DNA from: Desulfofustis glycolicus DSM 9705
GTDB taxonomy: Bacteria; Desulfobacterota; Desulfobulbia; Desulfobulbales; Desulfocapsaceae
Assembly (NCBI RefSeq): GCF_900130015.1
Contig: NZ_FQXS01000039.1
Location: 1-35,461, forward strand
DNA length: 35,461 nt
Direction of reading: 5' to 3'
Under the pieces are notes generated by a model, which saw only the letters and a list, made by a program, of their open reading frames with translations, ran no database searches and was not told the origin of the DNA. Position numbers and translations under genes: made by a program. Below, piece after piece: positions 1-7,699 of the stretch (the stretch's first letter is position 1; every line of letters begins with the position of its first letter).

Positions 1-4
1 GCCG

Positions 5-1411
5 GTGCCGATTACCACGGCAGCTCGTAATTTTTACGGCGCCACCTATTTCTTTGACTGGATCGGCAGCGTCACCGGGGTGGCTGACGATCTGCGGACC
101 TGCTTCCCCGATACCTGGCGACAGATCCTTTCCATCGTCTACTACCTGATTCTGGAGGATCGTAATCCGCTCAGTCGTTTTCCCCGTTGGGCTGCCACCC
201 ATTGGCACCCGCATGGAGAGCCGATTTCCTCGCAACGCAGCAGCGAACTCTTTGCCGGCATTACTGAAACAGAAAGACAGCGCTTTTTCGAGTTGCAGGG
301 GCAACGGCGGGTCGAGAAGGAGTATCTGGCCTATGACAGCACCTCGGTTTCCAGCTACTCCAAAAGTCTCAGGCAGGTACGCTATGGGAACAACAAAGAC
401 CATGAACCACTCGCCCAGATCAACCTGGCATTATTATTCGACCAGCAGTCACGGTTGCCGTTTTATTACCGGAAACTGGCCGGCAACATCCCCGATGTCA
501 AGACGCTGACCAAGCTGTTGGCCGACATGAACACCTTGGGCTATCGGAAGATCAAGGTGGTTCTTGACCGAGGGTTTTATAGTAGTGCCAATATCAATGA
601 GCTCTATCGTCACCACCTGAAGTTTCTCATCGGTGCCAGGCTCTCATTAAAGCTGGTCCAAACCAATCTCGATCCGGTCCGCGAGACCATGCGCAACTGG
701 ACACATTATAGTCAAACCTATCAACTCTATGCCTATAGCCTGCCAATCACCTGGGTGTATACGGAAGAACGCCCCTACAAGGGGGACACGATTCACGAGA
801 ATCGCCGGTTGCACCTGCATCTCTATTACTCGCCCGATCGTGCGCTGGAAGATGAAAAAGCGTTCAATAACCGACTGGCCGACCTCCAAGAAGAGCTGCT
901 TACCAATCAACGTCACGCGGAGCACGAGAAACTCTATGACCGTTACTTCCAGGTGAAGCAGACACCAGTACGTGGAACAATCGTCACTGCCAAAGAAGAG
1001 GAGCTGGCCAAAGCCAAGAGGAATTTCGGCTACCTTGCGCTTCTGAGTAACGATATCAAGGATCCGATACAGGCGCTGGAAACGTATCGCCGCAAGGATC
1101 TGGTGGAAAAAGCGTTCGATAATCTCAAAGAGCGGTTGAACCTGCGCCGCCTGGCCGTCTCACCTGAACAAAGCCTTGATGGGAAACTCTTCGTGCAGTT
1201 TGTTGCACTGATCTATCTCTCGTACATCACCGCGAAGATGCAGGAGGAGCAGTTGTTTAAAGATTATACGCTCCAAGAAGTACTGGACGAGTTCGATGTT
1301 ATAGAATGCTTTGCCGTACCCGGCAAACAGCTTCAGGTAGGCGAGATAACAAAACGGCAGGCGGAATTGTATCAAAAGTTTGCGGTACGGCCTCCCGCCT
1401 CGTTACAATGA
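5..1411 (+). CDS. IS1634-like (IS4 superfamily) DDE transposase, 5' end outside window
   Basis: A transposase that cuts and pastes its insertion sequence with a DDE active site. The visible frame gives 468 residues and is open to the left edge, so the GTG at 5 is only the first in-window start and the true N-terminus is probably missing. Candidate catalytic residues are D111 in AYDSTSV, D188 in VVLDRGFYS, and E368 within the Y-R-K...E...K signature YRRKDLVEKAFDNLKERL, typical of IS4/IS1634 transposases. The C-terminus looks natural. The stop lies about 10 bases from a truncated integrase frame on the other strand, so the right end of the element should lie near 1412-1432. Family assignment is confident; subgroup less so. 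Confidence 0.88.
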   Translation: MPITTAARNFYGATYFFDWIGSVTGVADDLRTCFPDTWRQILSIVYYLILEDRNPLSRFPRWAATHWHPHGEPISSQRSSELFAGITETERQRFFELQGQRRVEKEYLAYDSTSVSSYSKSLRQVRYGNNKDHEPLAQINLALLFDQQSRLPFYYRKLAGNIPDVKTLTKLLADMNTLGYRKIKVVLDRGFYSSANINELYRHHLKFLIGARLSLKLVQTNLDPVRETMRNWTHYSQTYQLYAYSLPITWVYTEERPYKGDTIHENRRLHLHLYYSPDRALEDEKAFNNRLADLQEELLTNQRHAEHEKLYDRYFQVKQTPVRGTIVTAKEEELAKAKRNFGYLALLSNDIKDPIQALETYRRKDLVEKAFDNLKERLNLRRLAVSPEQSLDGKLFVQFVALIYLSYITAKMQEEQLFKDYTLQEVLDEFDVIECFAVPGKQLQVGEITKRQAELYQKFAVRPPASLQ

Positions 1412-1420
1412 TCCGGGAAT

Positions 1421-1969
1421 TTAGGTTACCAATATTTTCCGCGAAACATAAACCGTTTCACCAGTCCTGCCACTTTTGGGTTTCTGGATGGCCAGGCTTC
1501 GCTCCTGATTATCTGCCGGTGTCAGATTCAGAACTTCGCCGATCCGCATACCTCCTCTGGCCATCAATTCCAGGATGAGCCGATTCCGCTGGGTTGTGGT
1601 CCTGAAGATGATCTCATCCACCGTCTCTTTGCCGACGATATTCCATTGGATAGCTTGTGGGCGTTTGAAGATCTTTCTGATGACGGAGCTGTTGCAGGGA
1701 TTGGTCAGGGCAGGAAAGCCGGTGTTGATGCTGAAATTGTAGAAGGATGCCAGAACCGAGTACCGGTTCCGTTTTGTGGCCTGTTTGTTGTTCTTTGTCA
1801 AGGAGAGGAGAAACTCCAGGACCTCTTCCTAGAAAATGCTGACGAGGTCACGTTGAGCAAATCTCGAAGTAAATCGATGGAGCACGTACTAACAGGTCTT
1901 GATCGTCTTTTTTTTCGAGTTGGCTTTGTGGTACTGCAGATGAAAATCGACTGCCTTTGAAACGTTCAT
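1421..1969 (-). pseudogene. Tyrosine recombinase (phage-type integrase), disrupted
   Basis: Reads as the N-terminal half of a site-specific tyrosine recombinase. An ATG at 1969 sits behind a good AGGAGGTG ribosome site. The frame gives a core-binding (SAM-like) domain, but codons 27 (1889-1891) and 47 (1829-1831) are both TAG. It then continues without shift through LTKNNKQATKRNRYSVL to the catalytic domain, including the first catalytic arginine in GGMRIGEVL and a candidate beta-hairpin lysine in KPKSGRTGE. It stops right after VYVSRKIL, where family members continue to the HxxR and tyrosine boxes. The loss coincides with the edge of the neighbouring insertion sequence, so insertion of that element is the likely cause. 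Two nonsense codons plus a missing active site make it non-functional. Confidence 0.8.
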
Positions 1970-2161
1970 GGTGCACCTCCTGTGGTTGGGGTTGGGTGAG
2001 CGGAACGCTCTTACTGGATTATACATCATGACGTGGACAAACCGGCGCGAAACGCTACCGACACAGGAAAAAGGTAAACCCCTTCAAGCCGAAGACCATT
2101 CGGGCCTTATCAGGAAACATCCTGAGCCTTATCTGTTTAGAACATATAAAAACTGCCCGTG
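1970..2161. other. Intergenic stretch with two small inverted repeats
   Basis: No gene is seen on the plus strand. It holds the ribosome site of the broken integrase and two short hairpins: GAGCG-gaa-CGCTC near 1998-2010 and TCAGG-aaacat-CCTGA near 2110-2125. On the minus strand a protein-like reading frame different from the DMT gene continues here from about 2250 (see findings), suggesting a remnant of another gene at this junction. Confidence 0.35.
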
Positions 2162-3073
2162 CTAATCTTCAGCTTGAGCAAGTACTCTTCTACCTGATTG
2201 TGAATCATCATGGTGCCTTTGATGGGACAGTTCTCCAGATACAGCGCCACCTAAAATCAGCATTGCCCCGATTCCCTGGATGACGCTAAGATTTTCACCC
2301 AATAGGATGGCGGAAAAAATCAGTGCCGACAGGGGTTCTAAATATCCACTTATTGCCACTGTCTGCACCGGCAGTTCGCCGATTGATGAAAAATAAAGAT
2401 AGCAACCAAGACCCGTGTTGATAATGCCCAGAATCAATATGGGAGGTAAACTTTCAGCACGGATGCTAAGCATAAGACCCTGCTTTAAAAGTACAAAAAC
2501 AGCCACCGTCAGAAAACTGACGAGCAGCTGCCACATAGCGTTTTCGAGTCCGGTTATGCTTCCTGCTTTTCTATTAAAAACCACCATGATTGCATACATG
2601 ATTGCCGACATTGCGCCATATATCAATCCGTGGGAAACACTTCCTTGAGATATCCCCTCACCGTTCAAGAAAAGCATTCCGAGTATTACAGCAAGAAAAC
2701 CAAACAGTTTGGTCGTAGTTGCTTTTTCCTTAAAGACAAATATTGAAACGGCCATGACGATGACAGGGCCGCAATAGTAAGCAAGTGTTGCAATGCTGAC
2801 CCCGATCTGCCTGTAAGCTTCGAAAAGAAAAAGCCAGCTGGCCCCCATTGCAACTCCGGATATTACCAGAAAAGACAGATGTTTCCTGTTGTTCCAAATG
2901 GTTATTTGTTTTTTCCCGAGAGCAAACAGTATGATCAGAAACAAGCTGCCTATCAGAGTCCTCGTAAATACTATTTCGGAACTGCTCAGATGAATATGGC
3001 TTGCAACGATTCCGTTTAAACCGAACAGTAGCAGAGCCGTTGCATATTTGAGATATGCTTTTTGTGTATTCAT
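2162..3073 (-). CDS. DMT-superfamily (EamA) transporter
   Basis: A 303-residue inner-membrane exporter of the drug/metabolite transporter superfamily. The sequence shows about ten hydrophobic segments in two EamA repeats (roughly residues 8-140 and 150-280), with characteristic ends such as ILLGENLSVIQGIGAMLILGG. Substrate cannot be told. It is divergent from the LysR regulator at 3215, the usual layout for a regulator controlling an exporter. The last 25 or so residues (rich in H, D, Q, R) look unlike a normal EamA tail and may derive from foreign sequence at the 3' junction. Base composition is more AT-rich than the genes from 4.4 kb on. The start codon has only a weak GAG upstream. Confidence 0.85.
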   Translation of the reverse strand: MNTQKAYLKYATALLLFGLNGIVASHIHLSSSEIVFTRTLIGSLFLIILFALGKKQITIWNNRKHLSFLVISGVAMGASWLFLFEAYRQIGVSIATLAYYCGPVIVMAVSIFVFKEKATTTKLFGFLAVILGMLFLNGEGISQGSVSHGLIYGAMSAIMYAIMVVFNRKAGSITGLENAMWQLLVSFLTVAVFVLLKQGLMLSIRAESLPPILILGIINTGLGCYLYFSSIGELPVQTVAISGYLEPLSALIFSAILLGENLSVIQGIGAMLILGGAVSGELSHQRHHDDSQSGRRVLAQAED

Positions 3074-3176
3074 CTCAATCTATTGGGATATTTTATGCCG
3101 GTTGGGTATCTGTATACGGGTTTTATTTTTTTCCGAAATACAATATCATCCCCTACAGGATCACGAAACAGCATAA

Positions 3177-3197
3177 TTATCATGGAATACATGATAA
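3177..3197. promoter_or_regulatory. Operator-like palindrome upstream of LysR gene
   Basis: A perfect inverted repeat TTATCATG-gaata-CATGATAA (8-bp arms, 5-bp spacer) lies 18 bp before the chosen LysR start, in the divergent interval with the DMT gene. It contains a T-N11-A core, the usual shape of a LysR-type binding site. Autoregulation and control of the exporter are inferred. Confidence 0.6.
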
Positions 3198-3214
3198 AAA
3201 CGGATAGAAAAACG

Positions 3215-4096
3215 ATGAGCATACAGAAATATTTGGCATTCATCAAAGCAGTCGAATTTGGCAGCTTTACAAAAGCGGCCGTTGCCCTGAAATGCTCGCA
3301 GTCTGGAATCAGCCGCATGATTAACGACTTAGAGGTAGAGTGGGATATTACTCTTCTTGAAAGAGGCCGATCCGGCGTAAGCCTGACCTCTGACGGTATG
3401 ACTTTGCTGCCACAGATGCAGCGAATCTGCAACGAGCAAACAATATTGAAGGCCAAGGTGGACGAACTGCATGATATGCAGGCCGGAATGATTCGTATCG
3501 GCACGTTTTCCAGTGTGGCAACACATTGGCTTCCCAAAATAATCAAGGTGTTCCAGAAAGACTATCCTAAGATCGATTTCGAACTGCTGCTTGGTGATTA
3601 TACGGAAATTGAACGTTGGGTTTTGGAGGGTCGTGTCGATTTCGGATTTTTACGGTTGCCGACGACTGTAGAACTCGAAACTGTTTTTTTAGAAAATGAC
3701 CGTCTGTTGGTTGTAATCCCGTGTGATCATCCTCTTGCTCATTATGACAAGTTTCCGATCATGGATTTGGCAAATTATCCTTTCATGTTGCTGGAGAAAG
3801 GGGCAAAAGCGGAGATTTCTGAAATATTGGAGGAGCACAATGTTTCACCCAATATCCATTTCACAACCTGGGATGACTATGCCATCATGTCTATGATTGA
3901 AAGTGGACTCGGAATCAGTATTTTGCCTGAGTTGATATTGCAGCGTATTCCATACAAAATCTTGGCGAAAGAACTTGAGAAACCAGCATTCAGAAAAATA
4001 GGGATTGCCATGAGGGAACGAAAATCTCTTTCATTTTCGACGAAGCGTTTTTTGGAATATATGAATTTTAGAAATGCTGCTACGGTTGTCAGTTAA
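3215..4096 (+). CDS. LysR-family transcriptional regulator
   Basis: A 293-residue LysR-type regulator. I start it at ATG 3215 (MSIQKYLAF), the normal family start; longer in-frame starts at 3062 or 3182 would place the palindrome at 3177-3197 inside the gene. The N-terminal helix-turn-helix covers residues about 1-60 (GSFTKAAVALKCSQSGISRM), followed by a linker helix and a substrate-binding domain (about 90-290; GMIRIGTFSSVATHWLPKII). It probably controls the divergent DMT transporter and itself, in response to an unknown ligand. The codons are AT-rich like the DMT gene, and the pair may have been acquired together. Confidence 0.9.
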   Translation: MSIQKYLAFIKAVEFGSFTKAAVALKCSQSGISRMINDLEVEWDITLLERGRSGVSLTSDGMTLLPQMQRICNEQTILKAKVDELHDMQAGMIRIGTFSSVATHWLPKIIKVFQKDYPKIDFELLLGDYTEIERWVLEGRVDFGFLRLPTTVELETVFLENDRLLVVIPCDHPLAHYDKFPIMDLANYPFMLLEKGAKAEISEILEEHNVSPNIHFTTWDDYAIMSMIESGLGISILPELILQRIPYKILAKELEKPAFRKIGIAMRERKSLSFSTKRFLEYMNFRNAATVVS

Positions 4097-4393
4097 CACC
4101 TCTCAGAACAGAATAAATCTTAGATTTGAGATACCTACTATGATGGTAAGGCTACCCTTAAGCTTGGGCGGCTTCCCCTTCTTCCTGCATGCTGGTGTTA
4201 CGACGATACGACAGTGTGTCAACAGCAGCAGCGCAAACGGCGCCTAGCCACTGATTCTGAGCTGTCTCGCCACAGCAGCCCTTGATATACCGCCCTCCTC
4301 ATTGCCTCCACCAGCGTGTGCCCCTATAGTTTTACTGTGGTCACCGCTCAAGGTGGTCCGGAACAATTCACCGCAGCACAACAGGAGGTCGCA
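4097..4393. other. Intergenic region before the usp gene
   Basis: About 297 bases without a gene I can support. It carries the 3' side of the LysR gene and the leader of the usp gene with its strong ribosome site. I see no clear terminator with a T-run. Composition changes here from AT-rich (LysR/DMT) to GC-rich (usp onward), marking the right edge of the AT-rich island. Confidence 0.4.
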
Positions 4394-4822
4394 ATGCAGA
4401 TCAGATCCATACTTCTTCCCGTCGACGGTTCCAGCCATTCCGACCATGCGGTCACCCATGCCGCTTACCTGGCAAAACTCACAGGCGCGCGCATCACCGC
4501 CGTCAGTTGTTACGAGTGGCTCGGTAATTTCCCCGAAGTACCCGAGACTCTTATCGGGGAGATGAAACAGAGTGCCGAAAAAATCGCCTCCGAAACCCTG
4601 GCGAATGCCACCCGGCAGCTCCAAGCCGCCGGTGTCGAGTACGACGAAAAGACCATTGCCGGAGCGCCCGGTTCGGTGCTGACCGAACTTGCCAAATCCG
4701 GAGAATTCGACCTGATCGTCATGGGCTCCCACGGACACTCGGAAATCTCGGGGCTCTTTCTCGGCAGCGTCACCCACAAGGTCCTCAACACCATTTACTG
4801 CTCGGTCATGGTCGTCCCGTAG
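4394..4822 (+). CDS. Universal stress protein (UspA family)
   Basis: A 142-residue single-domain cytoplasmic universal stress protein. The start ATG 4394 is fixed by AGGAGGT at 4383-4389; the open frame extends upstream but without family similarity. The Rossmann-like fold begins with RSILLPVDGS (D11) and ends with the ATP-binding pattern G111-x2-G114-x9-G124-S in GSHGHSEISGLFLGSV, so this is likely an ATP-binding member. It stands alone between a LysR gene and a minus-strand MgtC gene. Role in stress survival is from family knowledge only. Confidence 0.92.
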   Translation: MQIRSILLPVDGSSHSDHAVTHAAYLAKLTGARITAVSCYEWLGNFPEVPETLIGEMKQSAEKIASETLANATRQLQAAGVEYDEKTIAGAPGSVLTELAKSGEFDLIVMGSHGHSEISGLFLGSVTHKVLNTIYCSVMVVP

Positions 4823-4889
4823 CACTTCATCATTCGGGAACCACTCGTTTTACCGGCACGTATCGGCTGGCTGTCTGACTAGATGCGTG

Positions 4890-5351
4890 CTAATTTCGAG
4901 CTGAATCAGGGCCGTCATCGTCGATGGTTTTTTTGACCTTCCTGAAAAACACCAGGGTCAGGAAATTCAGCAGCGACAGGATAAGCGCGATCTCGAATCG
5001 ATCGAACGCGACCGACAGGCCGATCGCTCCGGTATTCCAGATACTCGCGGCAGCCGCAGTGCCATGGACCCGATCCTTGTCCGTCAGGATGGCACCGCCA
5101 CCGATGAAACCGATGCCGGTGATGATGCCTTGAATGATGCGCGCCTCTCCCTCCGTGCTGTCGATAACGGAGATCCCGACGAGCATGAACCCACAGGTAA
5201 CGACCGCGACCAGCGGAAACGTTCGCAGCCCGAAATGGCGGTCGCTCTGTTCCCGGTTCCAGCCCAACGGGAGCGCAAGCACATAAGCAACGAACAGGTG
5301 GACCGAATGGTTGACGACCAGAGCGAAATCAATAGTGAAGAGGCTCTCCAT
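4890..5351 (-). CDS. MgtC/SapB family membrane protein
   Basis: A 153-residue inner-membrane protein of the MgtC/SapB/YhiD family. I choose ATG 5351 because AGGTGG stands five bases upstream; the frame opens at a GTG nine bases earlier. Four to five hydrophobic helices are visible, with the conserved family segments LALPLGWNREQSD and GIITGIGFIGGGAI. Only the N-terminal membrane domain is present; the C-terminal ACT-like domain of long MgtC proteins is absent. Family members are linked to magnesium limitation, acid stress or modulation of F-ATPase, but the specific role here is unknown. Confidence 0.88.
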   Translation of the reverse strand: MESLFTIDFALVVNHSVHLFVAYVLALPLGWNREQSDRHFGLRTFPLVAVVTCGFMLVGISVIDSTEGEARIIQGIITGIGFIGGGAILTDKDRVHGTAAAASIWNTGAIGLSVAFDRFEIALILSLLNFLTLVFFRKVKKTIDDDGPDSARN

Positions 5352-5461
5352 AGATACCACCTCATAAATGTTTTCTTTTCATCAGTTATAGCGCTCTCCA
5401 CCAACAATCGCACTATCCTGCAAAACACTGACTCATCCCATGGGCTGATGGGCTCGTGCAA

Positions 5462-6121
5462 CTACAGCCACAGCGCCACCTCTTGTTTTCCCCGAGCGGA
5501 GAGTTCATAGACACCGACCGAGGTCCTGTCGAACCACCCATATACGTTCCGGTACATCATCTCCCGCGCCTTCGGTTCATCAAGCGCCGTAGCGACGATT
5601 GCGGCTTTGGTCGGCCCTTCTTTCTGGAGAAACTGTGCAATTGTGAGAACTCTTTGTCGGTAGGCGGTCATGAAGCCCGTTCGCTTATTCATTCCGCCAC
5701 GATTGGGGTCACCCACCCGTTTGACGAACTCCCCGAGCAGACGTTCCAGACGCTGCTTTGACCGGCGAGGCCGGAAATCACCGGGATCGACGAGCACACT
5801 GACGAGGCTGTCGTCACGTTCACCGTTGACGACAAGCAAACCCACTCCGAGCATCCTGAGCAGTTTGAAAATCTGTCGGCGCCGCCTGGTCAACAATTTG
5901 CTTTTATTCGGTATGCAGATATACACAAGAGGCGTTAACGACAGCCGCTCGACCGCCTGGAGAACCACCTCGAGGTTGAGAGACAGTTTGAGTTCGACGA
6001 TAACCACCGTCCCCCCGGTGTGCACCGCCACGACATCACAGTCATGGACCTCACCCTTGACCTCATAATCCTGAGATTCGAGAAATCGCTTAACGTGCGG
6101 ATAGAGATCGACTTCCTTCAT
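5462..6121 (-). CDS. DUF2161 family PD-(D/E)XK-like protein
   Basis: A 219-residue protein resembling the DUF2161 family, with a PD-(D/E)XK nuclease-like N-terminal half. Counting from ATG 6121, D29 in DCDVVAV and E43-L-K45 in VVIVELKLS form the metal-binding signature; a conserved ExxGYEVKGE-like stretch precedes it. The C-terminal half (about 140-219) looks like a winged helix (TKAAIVATALDEPKAREMMY). The frame opens two codons earlier at TTG; ATG gives the usual KEVDLYPHVK start. No restriction or repair partner lies beside it, so the biological role is open. Confidence 0.75.
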   Translation of the reverse strand: MKEVDLYPHVKRFLESQDYEVKGEVHDCDVVAVHTGGTVVIVELKLSLNLEVVLQAVERLSLTPLVYICIPNKSKLLTRRRRQIFKLLRMLGVGLLVVNGERDDSLVSVLVDPGDFRPRRSKQRLERLLGEFVKRVGDPNRGGMNKRTGFMTAYRQRVLTIAQFLQKEGPTKAAIVATALDEPKAREMMYRNVYGWFDRTSVGVYELSARGKQEVALWL

Positions 6122-6225
6122 GGTCAAGAGTCAATACTGTTTGGAACCAGAGACGCGCTGATTTCCCGCTCCCTGTTCTCGGAAAAGAACCCTCTCCCGA
6201 CAAGTTCATAGGTCATAACAACCGG

Positions 6226-7407
6226 TCACCGTTTCACCAGGAAAATTCCTGAGAGAGTGAACAATCCCGCTGCCGCGATACCGACACCGAAGGAATATAA
6301 GTCGCCGGCCACGGCGATGGCGGCGGGTAATATGCCGCCGCCGATAACCGGTGCCACAGCGATGGACAGCGACAGTGTCAGCGCCCGGTTCGCAGTGCTG
6401 GAATTGGCCGAGGCCATGGAAAGGATGGGCGGGAAAAGACAGGCCGACGCCGAGGCCTGGATGTAAATGGCCGGCACCAGGGTGGCATCGGGCCCGAGCC
6501 CGAGGACGATGATGGCAGAGCCGGTCGCGGCCAGGGCTATGGCGATGGCCAGAGGGGGATTGAGACGGTCGGTCAGCCAGCCCGCCAGCAGTACCAGAAA
6601 GACCGCCGGTATTCGTGACAGTCCCAGCAGCTCGTTGGCTTCGGCCAGGCTGAAGCCTCTCTCGCTAACGAGATAAAGCGGCGTCATCGAATACACCCCC
6701 GTTTCGACCCCAACTGCCAGGCTGATGAGGATACTCAGCTGCCAGAAGGAAGGCTGGGACGCTACCTCGCGGATGAGGGCGAAACTGGGAAGTGAAGGAC
6801 GGGCCTGAACATCGCTTCCCAAGAACAGATACAGCATTCCCAGAACAGCCAGGGCAGCCCCGCAGCCCTGATATCCCCAGCGCCAGGTGCCCAGCACCAC
6901 GGCCAGGGTCGCCACGAACGGCACTGAAATGAGTGCGAAATTTGGGGCGAGTTCGTGGATGCCCATGGCCTTGCCCCAGTCCTGGGGCCGTACCAGCAAG
7001 GTGATGAGAGCGATACCCGAAGGCACGTAAAGGCCGCCGGCCATGCCCATTGCCAGGAAAAGCGGATAGAGAAGCCAGACAGAGTAACTGAAACTTATGA
7101 GGACGCAGGCCGCTGCCGTCCCCCATATAGACAGAAGGATGCAGAGCTTGTAGCCCCAGCGGGCGGCAACCAGCGAGGCGCCGAGCTGGCTGAGGCAGAA
7201 GCCGACACCGGACAGCAGGATGAACAACCCGCTGTGACTGTGGCTTAGACCGAGCTCCGCCTCCAACGCCGGCAAAGACGGGCCGGTTATCTGCCGGGCA
7301 ACAAAACTGACAAAAAAGATGACAGACAAAAGAATAACAGGTCCCATCACCAGTGCCAGCCGTTCGCCTTGCGGCCGGAAGTGTCCGTGAGCTCGTTGCC
7401 TTCCCAT
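6226..7407 (-). CDS. MFS transporter
   Basis: A 393-residue major facilitator with about twelve hydrophobic helices in two halves. The first helix follows a charged N-terminal tail of about 20 residues; a start at the internal Met 21 (VMGPVILLS) is also possible. The segment AARWGYK between helices 2 and 3 and LLAGWLTDRL in the second half occupy the usual MFS loop positions. Substrate unknown. It has about 290 bases of non-coding sequence upstream, so probably its own promoter. Confidence 0.85.
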   Translation of the reverse strand: MGRQRAHGHFRPQGERLALVMGPVILLSVIFFVSFVARQITGPSLPALEAELGLSHSHSGLFILLSGVGFCLSQLGASLVAARWGYKLCILLSIWGTAAACVLISFSYSVWLLYPLFLAMGMAGGLYVPSGIALITLLVRPQDWGKAMGIHELAPNFALISVPFVATLAVVLGTWRWGYQGCGAALAVLGMLYLFLGSDVQARPSLPSFALIREVASQPSFWQLSILISLAVGVETGVYSMTPLYLVSERGFSLAEANELLGLSRIPAVFLVLLAGWLTDRLNPPLAIAIALAATGSAIIVLGLGPDATLVPAIYIQASASACLFPPILSMASANSSTANRALTLSLSIAVAPVIGGGILPAAIAVAGDLYSFGVGIAAAGLFTLSGIFLVKR

Positions 7408-7699
7408 TCTTCTACGCTATGATAGGTCCTGGTAATTGTCTGCCGGTTACCGCCTGAACGAGCCCCTTCTGCCGGCAGAATCGGTGATTAGATCTTCTGA
7501 CCCTGCATGGGTCTGGAAAAAAAAATGACAGGACACTGGAACAAATGGGGGGCCGACTCCGTTATCGACCCGGCTTTCCGTGACCCCGCGTTCCCCGTCC
7601 GTGCTCCGATATCCGCCTCTCTATACTGAAAAAATGCACAAAAGCACTCGGCAGGCATATAAAAGTTTCATTGGTGTAATGTACCTTTTACGAAAAGGG
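7408..7699. other. Intergenic region between MFS and FAD-oxidoreductase genes
   Basis: About 292 bases without a convincing gene. It should hold the promoter for the minus-strand MFS gene at its left side. Just beyond the stop of the oxidoreductase gene is a small hairpin, CCTTTT-acg-AAAAGG (about 7684-7698), a possible weak transcript end without a T-run. Confidence 0.3.

Noticed and set aside
1829-1891. TAG codons in the integrase read as pyrrolysine
   Set aside because: Two ambers in a non-methylamine gene that also lost its active site fit decay better; no pyl genes in the window. Kept only as a check.
3062-3214. Upstream extension of the LysR gene
   Set aside because: It has no family similarity and would place the operator-like palindrome inside the coding region.
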